Shown here: positions 17,037 to 26,158 of the stretch, piece after piece
Layout: each line of letters starts with the position of its first letter
How positions within the stretch are numbered: the first letter of the stretch is position 1
Assembly: GCA_001189275.1 (NCBI GenBank)
Contig: CP012158.1
Span: 124,001 to 188,000 of the forward strand
Direction of reading: 5' to 3'
Source: Pyrobaculum sp. WP30
GTDB lineage: Archaea; Thermoproteota; Thermoprotei; Thermoproteales; Thermoproteaceae
DNA: 64,000 bases
Position numbers and translations under genes: made by a program
Notes under the pieces: model-generated
Database searches by the model: none
Seen by the model: the letters and a program-made list of their open reading frames with translations, nothing else
Told to the model about the DNA's origin: nothing

Positions 17037-17417
17037 GTGTTTAAACCAACGCAGGAATGGGCCTTGGAGCTGTGCAGGAGGTTGCGTCACGAAGGCGCTG
17101 AGGGCGCCTTGGTCATATCCGCCGTGGAGGCACCTCCCGACGTCTCGCCTACTGGGCGCGTGGCGCTTCTGCTAGAGTTCAGCGGGGGGAGGTGCGTAAG
17201 GGCGGTGCTCTCGCCGGGGTCCCAGGGAGGTGACTTCGTGCTGGAGGGCACCTATCAGGACTACCTAAGGATTTTCGAAGGGAAGCTTCCGCCGTTTGCC
17301 GCCTTTGCCTTGGGCAAGATACGCCTAATAAAGGGGTCTCTCTCTAAGCTCGCAGACTACATGCCCCTAGCGCTGGAGATAGTGAGAAAGGCGAGGAAAG
17401 CGGCGGGATACGCGTGA
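17037..17417 (+). CDS. SCP2 (sterol carrier-like) domain protein
   Basis: About 126 residues. The C-terminal half, GGDFVLEGTYQDYLRIFEGKLPPFAAFALGKIRLIKGSLSKLADYMPLA, follows the SCP2 pattern (a tetrad of strands, then W/Y-x-x-hydrophobic, a GKI-x-I-KG-x-L hairpin and a closing helix). SCP2 domains bind hydrophobic ligands such as lipids and acyl chains; the archaeal ligand is unknown. Start GTG 17037 is chosen because the ATG at 17022 is too close to the TATA box. Followed by moaB with its own TTAATTAA promoter. Confidence 0.65.
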   Translation: MFKPTQEWALELCRRLRHEGAEGALVISAVEAPPDVSPTGRVALLLEFSGGRCVRAVLSPGSQGGDFVLEGTYQDYLRIFEGKLPPFAAFALGKIRLIKGSLSKLADYMPLALEIVRKARKAAGYA

Positions 17418-17448
17418 ACAGTTAATTAACTCCTATTCGTGTCCAGAC

Positions 17449-17970
17449 ATGTCGCATGAACTCCACCGCAAGCAAGGGCCCAAGACGGCGCGGTTCTACA
17501 TAGTGACTGTAAGCACATCGCGGTATAGAGAGAAGGCGGCGGGAGGTAGCCCCGTCGACGAGTCAGGCGACGTGGCGGAGGGGATGGCCCGGGAGGCTGG
17601 GCATGTCGTCGTGGGCCGGGATCTGCTCCCCGACGACCTCAGCGCAATTAGGCGTAAGGTGATGGAGCTTGTGCAACGGGGGGACGTGGACGTGGTGGTC
17701 TTCACGGGGGGCACCGGCTTGACGAGGACGGACGTGACCATCGAGGCGGTGAAGCCGCTGTTTGACAAAGAGATCGAGGGGTTCGGCGACGTGTTTAGAC
17801 ACTTCAGCGTCCAGGAGGTGGGGACCGCGGCGTTTCTCACAAGGGCAACCGGCGGCGTCGTGGGCGACAAGGTTATATTCCTCCTGCCGGGCTCCCCCAA
17901 CGCAGTTAAGACGGGGATGAGGATAATACTGGCCGAGGTGCCCCACCTCCTCCACCTAGTCAAGCAATGA
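17449..17970 (+). CDS. moaB: molybdenum/tungsten cofactor biosynthesis protein MoaB
   Basis: 173 residues of the MoaB/MogA family, which adenylylates molybdopterin before metal insertion. Motifs: FYIVTVSTSRY, VVFTGGTGLTRTDVTIEAVKPLF (the GGTG-x-x-x-x-D ATP/MPT site) and LLPGSPNAVKTGM. In this organism it would serve tungsten or molybdenum enzymes such as the AOR-family enzyme at 48-50 kb. The TATA box TTAATTAA (17422-17429) is 24 bp before the ATG. Its stop overlaps the start of the next gene by 4 bp. Confidence 0.92.
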   Translation: MSHELHRKQGPKTARFYIVTVSTSRYREKAAGGSPVDESGDVAEGMAREAGHVVVGRDLLPDDLSAIRRKVMELVQRGDVDVVVFTGGTGLTRTDVTIEAVKPLFDKEIEGFGDVFRHFSVQEVGTAAFLTRATGGVVGDKVIFLLPGSPNAVKTGMRIILAEVPHLLHLVKQ

Positions 17971-18497
17971 GGCAAATCGCCGTTGCGGTACACAGCGGCC
18001 GCGTCCCCGGCTTGGCGGAGAAGGCCAGGCAGTTCGTGGAGGCTCTGGCCGCCAGGTGTCCCGACGCCGTATTGCTCGTCGGCGGCTACTGGGGCCATAT
18101 GGTAGACGTGGTAGACGCCGCGTTGCAGAGGAGGCTGAGGGTCGTGCTGTTTCTCCCGGTTGAGAAAGAAGACGTTGATGTTCCACCCCAAGCCATAGCC
18201 TTAAGAACCGGTTGCGAGTACCGTTGCAGATCTGTCCTCATGATCAGGTCGGCAGACGCCGTGGTGGTGCTGGGCGGCGGCGTCGGCACGATGATAGAGA
18301 CGTTGATGGCCTACGCCATGGGCAAACCTCTTTTTGTCCTGGCGGGCACCGGCGCCGCCAGCGACAAGCTCCGCGTCGCCTACCCGGACTACTTCGACGA
18401 GAGAGCGGCTGTCAGGACGGTCTACGCGGAGGACCCCGCCGAGCTGGCGGCGCTGGCCTGCGCCGCGGAGAGGGGCACAGCCACGAACTTCGGCTAG
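17967..18497 (+). CDS. SLOG/LOG-like Rossmann-fold nucleotide-binding protein
   Basis: 176 residues. VVLGGGVGTMIETLMAYAMGKPLFVLAGTG is a variant of the PGGxGTxxE signature of the LOG/TIGR00725 superfamily. These bind nucleotides or hydrolyse nucleoside monophosphates (lysine decarboxylase-like annotation is usually wrong). ATGA overlap with moaB makes an operon; whether it works in cofactor synthesis is not shown. Convergent with the CPBP protease, overlapping by 4 bp. Confidence 0.75.
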   Translation: MRQIAVAVHSGRVPGLAEKARQFVEALAARCPDAVLLVGGYWGHMVDVVDAALQRRLRVVLFLPVEKEDVDVPPQAIALRTGCEYRCRSVLMIRSADAVVVLGGGVGTMIETLMAYAMGKPLFVLAGTGAASDKLRVAYPDYFDERAAVRTVYAEDPAELAALACAAERGTATNFG

Positions 18498-19084
18498 AGG
18501 TTGATGTAGAGCGCCGCCGCGTTTTGCAGGAAGTGGAGCATTATAGACGCCGGCAGGCCGTATCTATGGTAGGCGTACGCCAAACTCAAGGCGATGATAA
18601 ATATGGGCACGGCGCCGAGGCCGGGCCTGTGTAGCAACGCAAACACAAGCGACGACAGCACGTAGGCCGCCGCCACGCCCCACCGGCGTCTCGCCTCCTC
18701 AAACAGTATCCCCCTAAACATCACCTCCTCCACCAGCGGCGCCAGCGCCAATGCTTGAATAACCACGAGGGGGGCACCCAGGGGGCACCCGGCCGCTTCC
18801 TGGAAGAACGTGCGCTGTGCCTCGCTCAGTTCCTTGTACTCCTGCCTGATGGGGGGCACCGCGAGGATCACGGCAGTTGCGGTCAGGAGGGTGAGGAAAT
18901 ACGCGAGAAAAGCCAGGGGGAACCGCCTGTCCAGCCGCCAATCTGCCAGCAGACCCGCGGGGACGAAGGCCAGGTAGAGGGCCGTGCCTAGGTAGAGCGC
19001 CGCGCATGCGGCGGGTTTATACAGGTCAAACGCTGCTACGGCCGCTACGAAGATCAGCGGTACCGCCGCCCTCTTGCGTATCAC
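18494..19084 (-). CDS. CPBP-family intramembrane metalloprotease
   Basis: 196 residues, strongly hydrophobic with about six membrane segments. The Abi/CAAX-protease motifs are PLVEEVMFRGILFEEARRRWG (EE..xR) and SLVFALLHRPG (FxxxH). These glutamates and histidines form the catalytic site in the inner membrane. The substrate is unknown; bacterial relatives act in prenyl-protein processing or bacteriocin immunity. The gene is oriented away from gins23. Confidence 0.85.
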   Translation of the reverse strand: MIRKRAAVPLIFVAAVAAFDLYKPAACAALYLGTALYLAFVPAGLLADWRLDRRFPLAFLAYFLTLLTATAVILAVPPIRQEYKELSEAQRTFFQEAAGCPLGAPLVVIQALALAPLVEEVMFRGILFEEARRRWGVAAAYVLSSLVFALLHRPGLGAVPIFIIALSLAYAYHRYGLPASIMLHFLQNAAALYINL

Positions 19085-19131
19085 TGCCGTGATGAATCAC
19101 AACCTTTTTAACCTCTGTGGAAGGATTGTCC

Positions 19132-19629
19132 GTGGTTTTTCGAAGCGTTATCTACTCGTACCCCGTACGGGTGGCGTTTAAAAAAGACGTAGACATACCC
19201 ATGCTGGGGGTCTCGCACAAGGCAGGCACGGAGGTTGAGGTGCCGCTTTACCTCGCGCTGAAGCTCGAGGAGATGGACGCCGTGGAGATCGACGACCGCA
19301 ACATGATCCAGCCCAAGGACGTGGCCTCCCTTAAGTACGTGGAGCAGAGGGAGAACTACCCAGTAAAGCTCCCCGACGGCTTCTACCCCAGGGTGAGGCT
19401 TACCATACACATACTTAACAAACGCGGCGACGCCAAGGCCGTGAGGATGATGCTTCAAGACGTAAGGGAGCTTGTGATGGAGCGGGTGAGGAAGATGGCA
19501 GTGTTGCTCGCCACGCGGCCAGACGTGATAAACGACCAGTCCTTCCTCGACAGGCTAACGCCGGAGGAGAAGGCGCTTCTCCTCTCTATGCACACCTCCA
19601 TCTCCTCCTTTACCCTATCTGTAACCTAG
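19132..19629 (+). CDS. gins23: GINS complex subunit Gins23
   Basis: 165 residues with the B-domain first (VRVAFKKDVDIPMLGVSHKAGTEVEVPLYLALKLEEMDAVEI) and the helical A-domain second (PRVRLTIHILNKRGDAKAVRMMLQDVRELVMERVRKM...LTPEEKALL). This order marks Gins2/3-type rather than Gins1/5-type subunits. GINS bridges the MCM helicase and primase/RecJ-like GAN in archaeal replication. GTG at 19132 is taken as start because it is about 24 bp from a CTTTTTAAC TATA-like box, whereas GTG 19117 is too close. Convergent with tmk (20 bp overlap). Confidence 0.82.
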   Translation: MVFRSVIYSYPVRVAFKKDVDIPMLGVSHKAGTEVEVPLYLALKLEEMDAVEIDDRNMIQPKDVASLKYVEQRENYPVKLPDGFYPRVRLTIHILNKRGDAKAVRMMLQDVRELVMERVRKMAVLLATRPDVINDQSFLDRLTPEEKALLLSMHTSISSFTLSVT

Positions 19630-20188
19630 TCTTGATTATCTCCGCCACCTCTCTCGCCACGGCCTCGGGGGGTCTTGAGGCGTCCACCACGGGGTGCCCC
19701 TCCTCGGCCGCCCGCCGCAGGTAAATCTCGCGGACCCGCCTCAGGAAGGCCGCGTGCTCAAACTTCTCTGCCCCGCCCCGCCGCGAGATTCTCTCCACCG
19801 CGATTTGGGGATCTACGTCTAGAATCACGGTGAGGTCGGGCTTGGGCACCAGCGAGTTGATGTATTTAATAAAGTCTATGGGCACCCCCGCCGCGCCTTG
19901 ATACGCTATGGAGGACTCCACGTAGCGCTCCGTCACCACGAGGAATCCCTCCATCAGCTTAGGCTTCACCTCCCTCCTGTAGTGCTCAATCCTGTCTGCG
20001 GCGAAGAGAAGCGCATCTACGTGCGGATCCGAGGAGCCGCCCCTCAGGGCCCACTCCTTAATCAGCCTGCCGATCGGCCCCCCGCTGGGCTCCCTGGTCG
20101 CGTAGACCCTTGGCAGAATCCCCGCCAGGTGGGAAATAACAGTGCTTTTTCCACTGCCGTCTATCCCCTCGATGGCAACAAAGGGCAT
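19610..20188 (-). CDS. tmk: thymidylate kinase
   Basis: 192 residues. The P-loop GIDGSGKST (residues 8-16), the TREPSGGPIG motif, DRIEHYR...VVTERYVESSIAYQG (DR[YH] region) and the lid (ERISRRGGAEKFE) identify dTMP kinase, which phosphorylates dTMP to dTDP. The GTTAAATAC TATA box (20205-20214) lies 22 bp before the ATG. Just upstream is a decayed second copy of its first 30 codons. Confidence 0.95.
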   Translation of the reverse strand: MPFVAIEGIDGSGKSTVISHLAGILPRVYATREPSGGPIGRLIKEWALRGGSSDPHVDALLFAADRIEHYRREVKPKLMEGFLVVTERYVESSIAYQGAAGVPIDFIKYINSLVPKPDLTVILDVDPQIAVERISRRGGAEKFEHAAFLRRVREIYLRRAAEEGHPVVDASRPPEAVAREVAEIIKTRLQIG

Positions 20189-20380
20189 GCATAGATGACC
20201 AACCTGTATTTAACTGGTGGTGTCTGGAATCATGTAATGTCCCGTAGGCGCGTGTTGCGCATCTCTTGCGTTGATTATTTCGAACTCCCACATCTCCTTA
20301 CGGCCTTGGCGATTTCGGCGTATTTTCCCAGGGCTTCTGTTGTTTTGTACCATCATTGAAGTGGTCTTCTGCTGTACATC

Positions 20381-20466
20381 ACGTAGACCCTCGGCGGAAT
20401 CCCCGCCGTGAGGAAAACATCTGCTCTTCCCCATCCCGCTACCCTCAATAGTCACTAAGGGCGTGT
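20381..20466 (-). pseudogene. decayed duplicate of the tmk 5' end
   Basis: The minus strand encodes TPLVTIEGSGMGKS, which matches PFVAIEGIDGSGKS at the start of tmk. The DNA similarity continues through GGCGGGGATTCCGCCGAGGGTCTACG, matching GGCGGGGATTCTGCCAAGGGTCTACG in tmk. Small indels destroy the frame (three bases lost in the P-loop and another after it). It is a remnant of a tandem partial duplication. The stretch 20215-20380 between the two copies holds no gene I can support. Confidence 0.65.
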
Positions 20467-20492
20467 TGATGCCCAGCTTTTCTTCGTCGTCA

Positions 20493-21932
20493 CTATTGCC
20501 GGCTCAGGTAGTTCAAGATGCCTCGCGCCGCAATGACGCCGGTGGCCGCCGCCACGTTTATCCCTCTGGAGAGGCCGGCGCCGTCTCCCGCCACGAAGAG
20601 ACCCGGCACCGTGGTCATGAGGTACCTGTCTACGGCGGGCCGCGCCGAGTAGTACTTAATCTCGGGCGCGTAGATTAGGGTCTGGGGGCTGGCAACGCCG
20701 GGGGCCAGCTCGTCCAGCCGCTTAAGTCCCTCGATGATGTCCTCAACGATGCGGTGAGGCAAGGCGAGGGATATGTCGCCGGGCGTCACGTCTTTAAGCG
20801 TGGGGGAGATGCTGGATCTCCTGATCCTCTCCCAGGTGGATCTCTGGCCCCGCTCCAGGTCGTAAAGGCGCTGGATCAGCGGCTTCCCCCCGCCCAGCTT
20901 CGTCGCCAGTCTCGCGATGGATTTGCCGTATTCTATGGTGTCTTCCATGGGGTCTGTGAGCCTCAGGGTGACCAGAAACGCGAAGTTGGTGTTTTCGCTT
21001 TTCTTCTCTAGGTAGGTCTCCCCGTTTACGCCTATGGTCCCGTCTGCGTAGACCTCCTTGACCACGAAGCCTTGGGGGTTGGTGCAGAAGGTGCGGACCT
21101 TGTCGTCGTACTTAGCCGTGTATAGAATCACCTTGGGGTCGTGCACGGCGTCTGTCAACGGCCTCATCACGTGGTAGGGGACCTCCACCCGCACCCCGAT
21201 GTCTACGGGGCCGAAATCTAACGACGCCCCCAGCTTCCTCAACTGCGACACCAGCCACTCGGCGCCGCCCCGCCCAGGTGCCAGAAGCACGGCGCGGGCG
21301 TTGAGGACGCCTCTGCTGGTCTTGACTGTGAAGAGGCCGTTGCCCCCCTTCTCCACCTCCAGAGCCCACGTCCCGTACATCACCGCGACGCCCGCGGCCT
21401 CTAGATGTTGCGTCATGTTCTCCACGACCTTCACAGAGCCGTCTGTCCCCATGTGTCTCTGCCTAATCGGCACGATGCGGGCGTTGACCCTGGCGGCCAG
21501 GGCGGAGAGCTTCTCTATGAGCTCCATGTTGGGCTCGTAGAGGTTGCTAGGCGCGCCGAACTCCACAAACGCCTTGTCCACGTAGTTTATCAGCTCCATG
21601 GCCTTGTCCCAATCCCCCACGAGCTCGTGCAGGTCGCCTCCCACGTCTGGCCTCAGGTTTATGAGCCCGGAGCTGAGGGTCCCCGCCCCGCCGATGCCGT
21701 ACATGATGTGGCAGGGCACGCAGAAGGTGCACTTCTCGAGCGGGGTCTGAAGCGGGCAGCGCCTCTGCGATGCCCTGTACCCACCGTCTATCAACGCCAC
21801 CTTCAAGCCGCCTGCCTTGGCCAGTTCCAAGGCGGCGAAGAGACCCGCCGGCCCCGCCCCCACTATCACCACGTCGTAGTCGCCTACGTACCTGTCTAAC
21901 ACGCGGAGCCGAGAGAGGTATTGAGTAATCAC
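20493..21932 (-). CDS. FAD-dependent dehydrogenase (COG2509-like)
   Basis: 479 residues. [32 protein letters not shown] is a Rossmann FAD-binding motif. [17 protein letters not shown] adds cysteines, [21 protein letters not shown] follows, and [23 protein letters not shown] closes the FAD site. This pattern is typical of the uncharacterised FAD dehydrogenases of COG2509. Frame upstream stays open to 22199, but GTG at 21932 lies 24 bp from a strong TATA box (CTTTATATATGG, 21951-21962), so the longer form is not transcribed. Divergent from purA with separate TATA boxes. Confidence 0.8.
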   Translation of the reverse strand: MITQYLSRLRVLDRYVGDYDVVIVGAGPAGLFAALELAKAGGLKVALIDGGYRASQRRCPLQTPLEKCTFCVPCHIMYGIGGAGTLSSGLINLRPDVGGDLHELVGDWDKAMELINYVDKAFVEFGAPSNLYEPNMELIEKLSALAARVNARIVPIRQRHMGTDGSVKVVENMTQHLEAAGVAVMYGTWALEVEKGGNGLFTVKTSRGVLNARAVLLAPGRGGAEWLVSQLRKLGASLDFGPVDIGVRVEVPYHVMRPLTDAVHDPKVILYTAKYDDKVRTFCTNPQGFVVKEVYADGTIGVNGETYLEKKSENTNFAFLVTLRLTDPMEDTIEYGKSIARLATKLGGGKPLIQRLYDLERGQRSTWERIRRSSISPTLKDVTPGDISLALPHRIVEDIIEGLKRLDELAPGVASPQTLIYAPEIKYYSARPAVDRYLMTTVPGLFVAGDGAGLSRGINVAAATGVIAARGILNYLSRQ

Positions 21933-22049
21933 CTCCGTGGCATAAAGTAGGCCATATATAAAGTGTATGCGGGAAAAAATACGATTAGTCACGTGGAGAG
22001 GCCCAAACTTTCTGTAAATTATAGTTAAATACGTCGAGGTGTATGCCGC

Positions 22050-23054
22050 GTGTTGTACATGGTCGTTGACGGGTTTTTCGGAGATACGGGCAAGGGCAAG
22101 GTGGCGGCCTACTTGGCCCTGGCCGATAAGCCTGCGCTTTGTGTGAGAACCGGCGCCCCCAACGCCGGCCACACAGTGACGTTGGAGGGCCAGCAACACG
22201 TCCTCCGGACGTTGCCCACCTGTTTCGTCAATCCGGGCACTAAACTGGCGGTGGCACCAGGCGCCTTGATTAAAATCGACGTGTTCCTCTCAGAGGTGGA
22301 GCGGTACGGCAGAGGCCGGTCTTACGTGGACTTCAACACCGGCGTCGTCGAGGATATCCACGTAGAGCGGGAGCGCAGCGACGAGTTTCTGATGAAGGTG
22401 GTCGGCTCCACTGGGCAGGGCGTGGGCGCCGCCATGGTGGACCGCGTCCTTCGGCGGCTGAGACTTGCCAGAGATTTCGAGGTGCTTAAGCCGTTTCTCG
22501 CAGATGTCCCCGCCATGATTATGGAGAACAAGAGAAACGGCGTGGTGATAGAGGGGACCCAGGGTACCTTTCTCTCTCTATACCACGGCACCTATCCGTA
22601 CGTCACCAGCCGCGACGTCACCGCAAGCGGGATCCTCAGCGAGGCGGGGGTAGGGCCTAAGGCGGTGGATGAGGTGGTGTTGGTCTTTAAGGCGTTTGTG
22701 ACTCGGGTGGGCGGGGGACCGCTTCCCGGCGAGCTCCCCCCGGAGGAGGCGGAGAGGAGGGGGTGGGTGGAAAGAGGCGCCGTGACGGGGAGGCCGAGGA
22801 GAGCCGCCCCCTTCAACATGGAGCTGGCCAAGAGAGCCGTCCTCCTGAACACACCCACTCAAATCGCCATAACTAAGATAGATGCCGTCTTTAAAGAGGC
22901 GGCTGGGAAGACCCGCTGGGAGGACCTACCGCCGGAGGCGCGCCGCTGGGTGGAGGAGGTGGAGGAAGAGATGAAGGTGCCGGTGACGCTGTTGGGCACA
23001 GGCCCGGAGCCACATCACATGGTTGACCTAAGGAGGGAGAAGGGAAGGGCGTGA
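22050..23054 (+). CDS. purA: adenylosuccinate synthetase
   Basis: 334 residues, the short archaeal form (bacterial enzymes have about 430). It has [14 protein letters not shown] (the GDEGKGK-type P-loop), [31 protein letters not shown] and [13 protein letters not shown]. It makes adenylosuccinate from IMP, aspartate and GTP. TATA box AGTTAAATA (22023-22031) precedes GTG 22050 by 23 bp; ATG 22059 is an alternative start. Its TGA overlaps the purB GTG (GTGA). Confidence 0.95.
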   Translation: MLYMVVDGFFGDTGKGKVAAYLALADKPALCVRTGAPNAGHTVTLEGQQHVLRTLPTCFVNPGTKLAVAPGALIKIDVFLSEVERYGRGRSYVDFNTGVVEDIHVERERSDEFLMKVVGSTGQGVGAAMVDRVLRRLRLARDFEVLKPFLADVPAMIMENKRNGVVIEGTQGTFLSLYHGTYPYVTSRDVTASGILSEAGVGPKAVDEVVLVFKAFVTRVGGGPLPGELPPEEAERRGWVERGAVTGRPRRAAPFNMELAKRAVLLNTPTQIAITKIDAVFKEAAGKTRWEDLPPEARRWVEEVEEEMKVPVTLLGTGPEPHHMVDLRREKGRA

Positions 23055-24262
23055 TCTCTCCCTTCGACTGGCGGTACGGAAGCGAGGAGGTCCGCCGCTT
23101 CTTCGCCCCGCAGTCCATAATAGACACATACGTGCAGGTAGAGCGGGCTCTTGTGTGTACGCTGGAGGAGCTGGGTGTCGCGGAGAAGGGCTGTTGCGAC
23201 GCAGTGAGCCAGGTGAAGGTAGACGCCGAGGAGGTGTACAGGCTAGAGCGGGAGACGGGCCACGACGTACTCAGCCTCGTGCTCCTTCTGGAGCAGAAGA
23301 GCGGTTGCCGCTTTGTGCATTTCGGCGCTACGTCAAATGACGTGATAGACACCGCCTGGGCCCTGCTAATACGCCGCGCCCTCTCCGCGATCAAGAGGAA
23401 GATAAATGAGGCCGGGGCGGAGTTGGCGAGCCTCGCCAGGGGGTACAAGGGGCTCGTCGCGGTGGGCCGCACCCACGGCCAGTGGGCGGAGCCCATAACC
23501 CTCGGCTTCAAGTTCGCCAACTACTACTACGAGCTCCACCTGGCGTGCCGACACCTGGCGCTGGCGGAGGACATGGTCAGGGCGAAGATAGGCGGGGCCG
23601 TCGGCACCATGGCGGCGTGGGGCGAGCTAGGGCCTGAGGTCAGGAGGCGTGTCGCCGAGAGGCTCGGCGTGCCCTTCCACGTCATCTCCACCCAGGTGGC
23701 CCCCCGTGAGACCTTTGCCGTTTTGGCCTCGGCGCTGGCCGTGCTTGCCACAGTCTTCGAGAGGCTCGCCACGGAGATTAGAGAGCTTTCCCGGCCAGAA
23801 ATAGGCGAGGTGGTGGAGAGGGGAGGCGGCTCCTCCGCCATGCCCCACAAGGCGAACCCCACGGCCTCCGAGAGGGTGGTGAGCCTCGCCAGATACGTCA
23901 GAGCCCTTACAGTAGTCGCGTTGGAGAACGTGGCGCTCTGGCACGAACGCGACCTCACCAACTCGGCCAACGAGAGGATCTGGATACCGGAGGTCCTCCT
24001 AGCCGTCGACGAGATCCTCACCACCGCGGCCAAGACCCTCCGCACGATCCATATAGACGAGGAGCGGATAAGAGATAACCTAGAGGAGGCGCTCCCCTAC
24101 ATACTCACGGAGTTCCACATGAACCGCATGATTAGAGAGGGCGCGCCCCGCGCCGAGGCCTACAAAAATGCCAGAGACATACGCGCCATCACCTACGAAT
24201 ACGAGAAGTGGCCTATAGAAAAGCTGATAGAAGACGCCTTGTCGCTACCGCTGTGCACCTAG
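23051..24262 (+). CDS. purB: adenylosuccinate lyase
   Basis: 403 residues of the fumarase/aspartase superfamily. Seen: FGATSNDVIDTAWALLIR, GRTHGQWAEPITLG (catalytic His region) and GGGSSAMPHKANPTASERV (the SSxMPxKxNP signature loop with the catalytic Ser). It splits adenylosuccinate to AMP and also acts on SAICAR. It starts at GTG overlapping the purA stop, forming a purA-purB operon. Confidence 0.96.
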   Translation: MISPFDWRYGSEEVRRFFAPQSIIDTYVQVERALVCTLEELGVAEKGCCDAVSQVKVDAEEVYRLERETGHDVLSLVLLLEQKSGCRFVHFGATSNDVIDTAWALLIRRALSAIKRKINEAGAELASLARGYKGLVAVGRTHGQWAEPITLGFKFANYYYELHLACRHLALAEDMVRAKIGGAVGTMAAWGELGPEVRRRVAERLGVPFHVISTQVAPRETFAVLASALAVLATVFERLATEIRELSRPEIGEVVERGGGSSAMPHKANPTASERVVSLARYVRALTVVALENVALWHERDLTNSANERIWIPEVLLAVDEILTTAAKTLRTIHIDEERIRDNLEEALPYILTEFHMNRMIREGAPRAEAYKNARDIRAITYEYEKWPIEKLIEDALSLPLCT

Positions 24263-24313
24263 CCTCCGCCACGACAAACCGAACACCCGGCGCACGGCCT
24301 ACAGCTGTGTTAT

Positions 24314-24682
24314 TCAAAGTTGAGATGCAGATTTTGCGGAACCGATATGTCTTACGAGCTCCAGCAGTAGCTTTTGGATCTCCAGGAGGGTGGTCTGGAC
24401 GGCGTCTATCCTCTTAGCCAAGTCGTCTATCCTCTTATTCGTCTCGTCTATTCTCGCCGAAAGTGACTTAACAACATCGTCTATCCTCTTGTTTGTTTCG
24501 TCTATTCTGTGGTCTAGTCTTGCTATGTCGGCTCTTATTTCTTTTAAGTCACTTACTATGGTGCCGAGGTAGAGGACGAGGACGTCTTCAGTAGACAGCT
24601 TCTTACCCTCCCTAATCTTGCCCAAGACATGCTCCACCGCCATCTTAACCGCATCATACGCGATACTAGAAACATCACCCAC
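24314..24682 (-). CDS. coiled-coil heptad-repeat protein (PaREP15-like), copy 1
   Basis: About 122 residues. An N-terminal globular part (SSIAYDAVKMAVEHVLGKIREGKKLSTEDVLVLYLGTIVSDLKEI) is followed by a long coiled coil built of RIDETNK heptads (residues about 55-105). It is a close paralogue of the protein at 32252-32674; both resemble Pyrobaculum proteins labelled PaREP15 coiled coil. Function unknown. The GTG at 24682 is preferred: a TTTTTATAC TATA box lies about 21 bp upstream, and the paralogue has the same TATA-GTG arrangement. Upstream in-frame starts to 24796 lie before the TATA box. Confidence 0.75.
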   Translation of the reverse strand: MGDVSSIAYDAVKMAVEHVLGKIREGKKLSTEDVLVLYLGTIVSDLKEIRADIARLDHRIDETNKRIDDVVKSLSARIDETNKRIDDLAKRIDAVQTTLLEIQKLLLELVRHIGSAKSASQL

Positions 24683-24796
24683 AAGACCGCCGCCGGTCAA
24701 GTATAAAAACGTTGTGCACATCGGCGGAGCTGGCAAGGTGGCTAAAAGTTCTGACGTACTACGCTGTTTCAATCGACATTGGCAACGTGTAGACAT

Positions 24797-25098
24797 GTGG
24801 CGTGAAGTTATAGTTTATCTCGCGGCTGTCGGCGAGACAGTCCGATGAAGGGAGATGTAGAGTTTGTCCACTGGGCGTCTCAGCGCTAGGGGTGTGGGCA
24901 AGAGGTTGCTACCCCTCGAATTCGAGGCCTTACGCGGCGGAAAACATGTTGATGCACAGACCTACGCACGTGGACACGTAGAGGAGATGAGCATTATTCA
25001 AGCCGCAACGCCCTTCTTTCCATATGAACTACGGCAATAGGCTAATTTATTTACGCTATTTGTACAAGAGAAAAAAATAGGGGAAAGTTAGGTACTAC
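24797..25098. other. intergenic stretch with no recognised feature
   Basis: Between the coiled-coil gene promoter and the pseudogene at 25099 I see no open frame with coding character, no tRNA and no repeat array. It becomes AT-rich after about 25030 (ATTTATTTACGC and a run of A near 25072), which may be the old promoter of the pseudogene. Confidence 0.4.
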
Positions 25099-25221
25099 AT
25101 GCCACGTCAAACATTAATAGCCACGGCGCTTCTAGTAGGCATCTCGATGCTGGCGGTGGCGCGGTCGTCGAATTCTACAGCGAAGATGTACGCCAAGATT
25201 ACTTATGTCCAAACTGCGTAG
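25099..25221 (+). pseudogene. remnant of a secreted protein gene (signal peptide followed by decay)
   Basis: Forty codons begin MPRQTLIATALLVGISMLAVARSS, a textbook export signal, then a short mature part (NSTAKMYAKITYVQTA) and TAG. The following 200 bp contain many stops in all frames and give no continuation. This looks like the 5' end of a degraded surface-protein gene. The MxKxxLIxxxLLxG...LA pattern resembles the signal of the large surface protein at 55487, but the mature parts cannot be aligned. Confidence 0.45.
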
Positions 25222-25495
25222 TTGGCTACACCAGAAGACCTGAACAAAGGTAGGGTGTGACTATAGCGCTCGTAAAGCGGTCATCCACACTGGCGCCGCA
25301 GACATCAAGTCAGGTGGCGGATACTTACAGGATATACGCTCAAGTACATCCAAGCGCAGTTAGATGTATTGGCGATCGTTGGAGCGGCTGCCGGTGGATG
25401 AGATTAGACTACGACACACTAGATTGGTAGGCTGTTGGGCTTTATGCTACTAGGCGGCGTACGCTAAGTTCATATAGAAGTATATGAGTGTTGAT

Positions 25496-26128
25496 ATGAT
25501 GGGCAGGGGTGTTTGGCTCGTCGCCGCGGCGGCCGTGGTGGCGGCGCTTGTGGTCTTTGCTGTATGGCTTACGGCGGTGGTTGCCCGTCCTTCTAAGCCT
25601 CTTGTCCCCATTACCAACGGCACCTTCTCTGCGTCGTACAACGCAACGGTTATTTGTGGCGGCGGGAGGAAGACGTGGGATTTGACTCTTGTGTATCGCA
25701 ACGGCAAGTTGATCAAGGCGTTGCTAGACGGCCGCGAGATCCCCCTGGCCGTGTTTAAATACCCGCATGGACTCAGCTACGTAGGGGAGTTGATGCTGGA
25801 CTTAAACAGAATTAAAGATGTGAACAACGAAACGCTTAAGCCCCTGGGGGGCGTAATCAACAAGCGTATCGGACGTCCCGTGCCTCTTGCCGACTCGCCG
25901 CTTGCGCCCCGTTCCGACCTACTCATCACGACGAGCTTCAACTACTCTAGTCTGGTGATTGAGGGCCACGGCGAGGTGCGTAACGGCACCGTCAATGCCC
26001 TGTTGATATTCGACTACGAGGCGGGAGTCCCCTACCTATTCATAATCAGCACGATCCACGCGTCTATGAGAGAATTTTGCGGCACCTCGTTTGCATACAT
26101 TGTTGCATACCTAAAGGAGGTTAAGTAA
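25496..26128 (+). CDS. membrane-anchored extracytoplasmic protein, unknown
   Basis: About 210 residues. One N-terminal membrane segment (WLVAAAAVVAALVVFAVWLTAVV) is followed by a beta-rich soluble domain with several N-glycosylation sequons (NGT, NAT, NET, NYS) and two cysteines. This layout suggests an outward-facing anchored protein. I do not recognise the domain. The frame opens at 25484, but the CATATAG TATA-like box (about 25470-25476) is only 11 bp away, so ATG 25496 or 25499 is preferred. A T-rich stretch after the stop also holds the hisH TATA box. Confidence 0.6.
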   Translation: MMGRGVWLVAAAAVVAALVVFAVWLTAVVARPSKPLVPITNGTFSASYNATVICGGGRKTWDLTLVYRNGKLIKALLDGREIPLAVFKYPHGLSYVGELMLDLNRIKDVNNETLKPLGGVINKRIGRPVPLADSPLAPRSDLLITTSFNYSSLVIEGHGEVRNGTVNALLIFDYEAGVPYLFIISTIHASMREFCGTSFAYIVAYLKEVK

Positions 26129-26158
26129 GTCTTTTTTAAACCCCCCCTCTTTTTCTCT

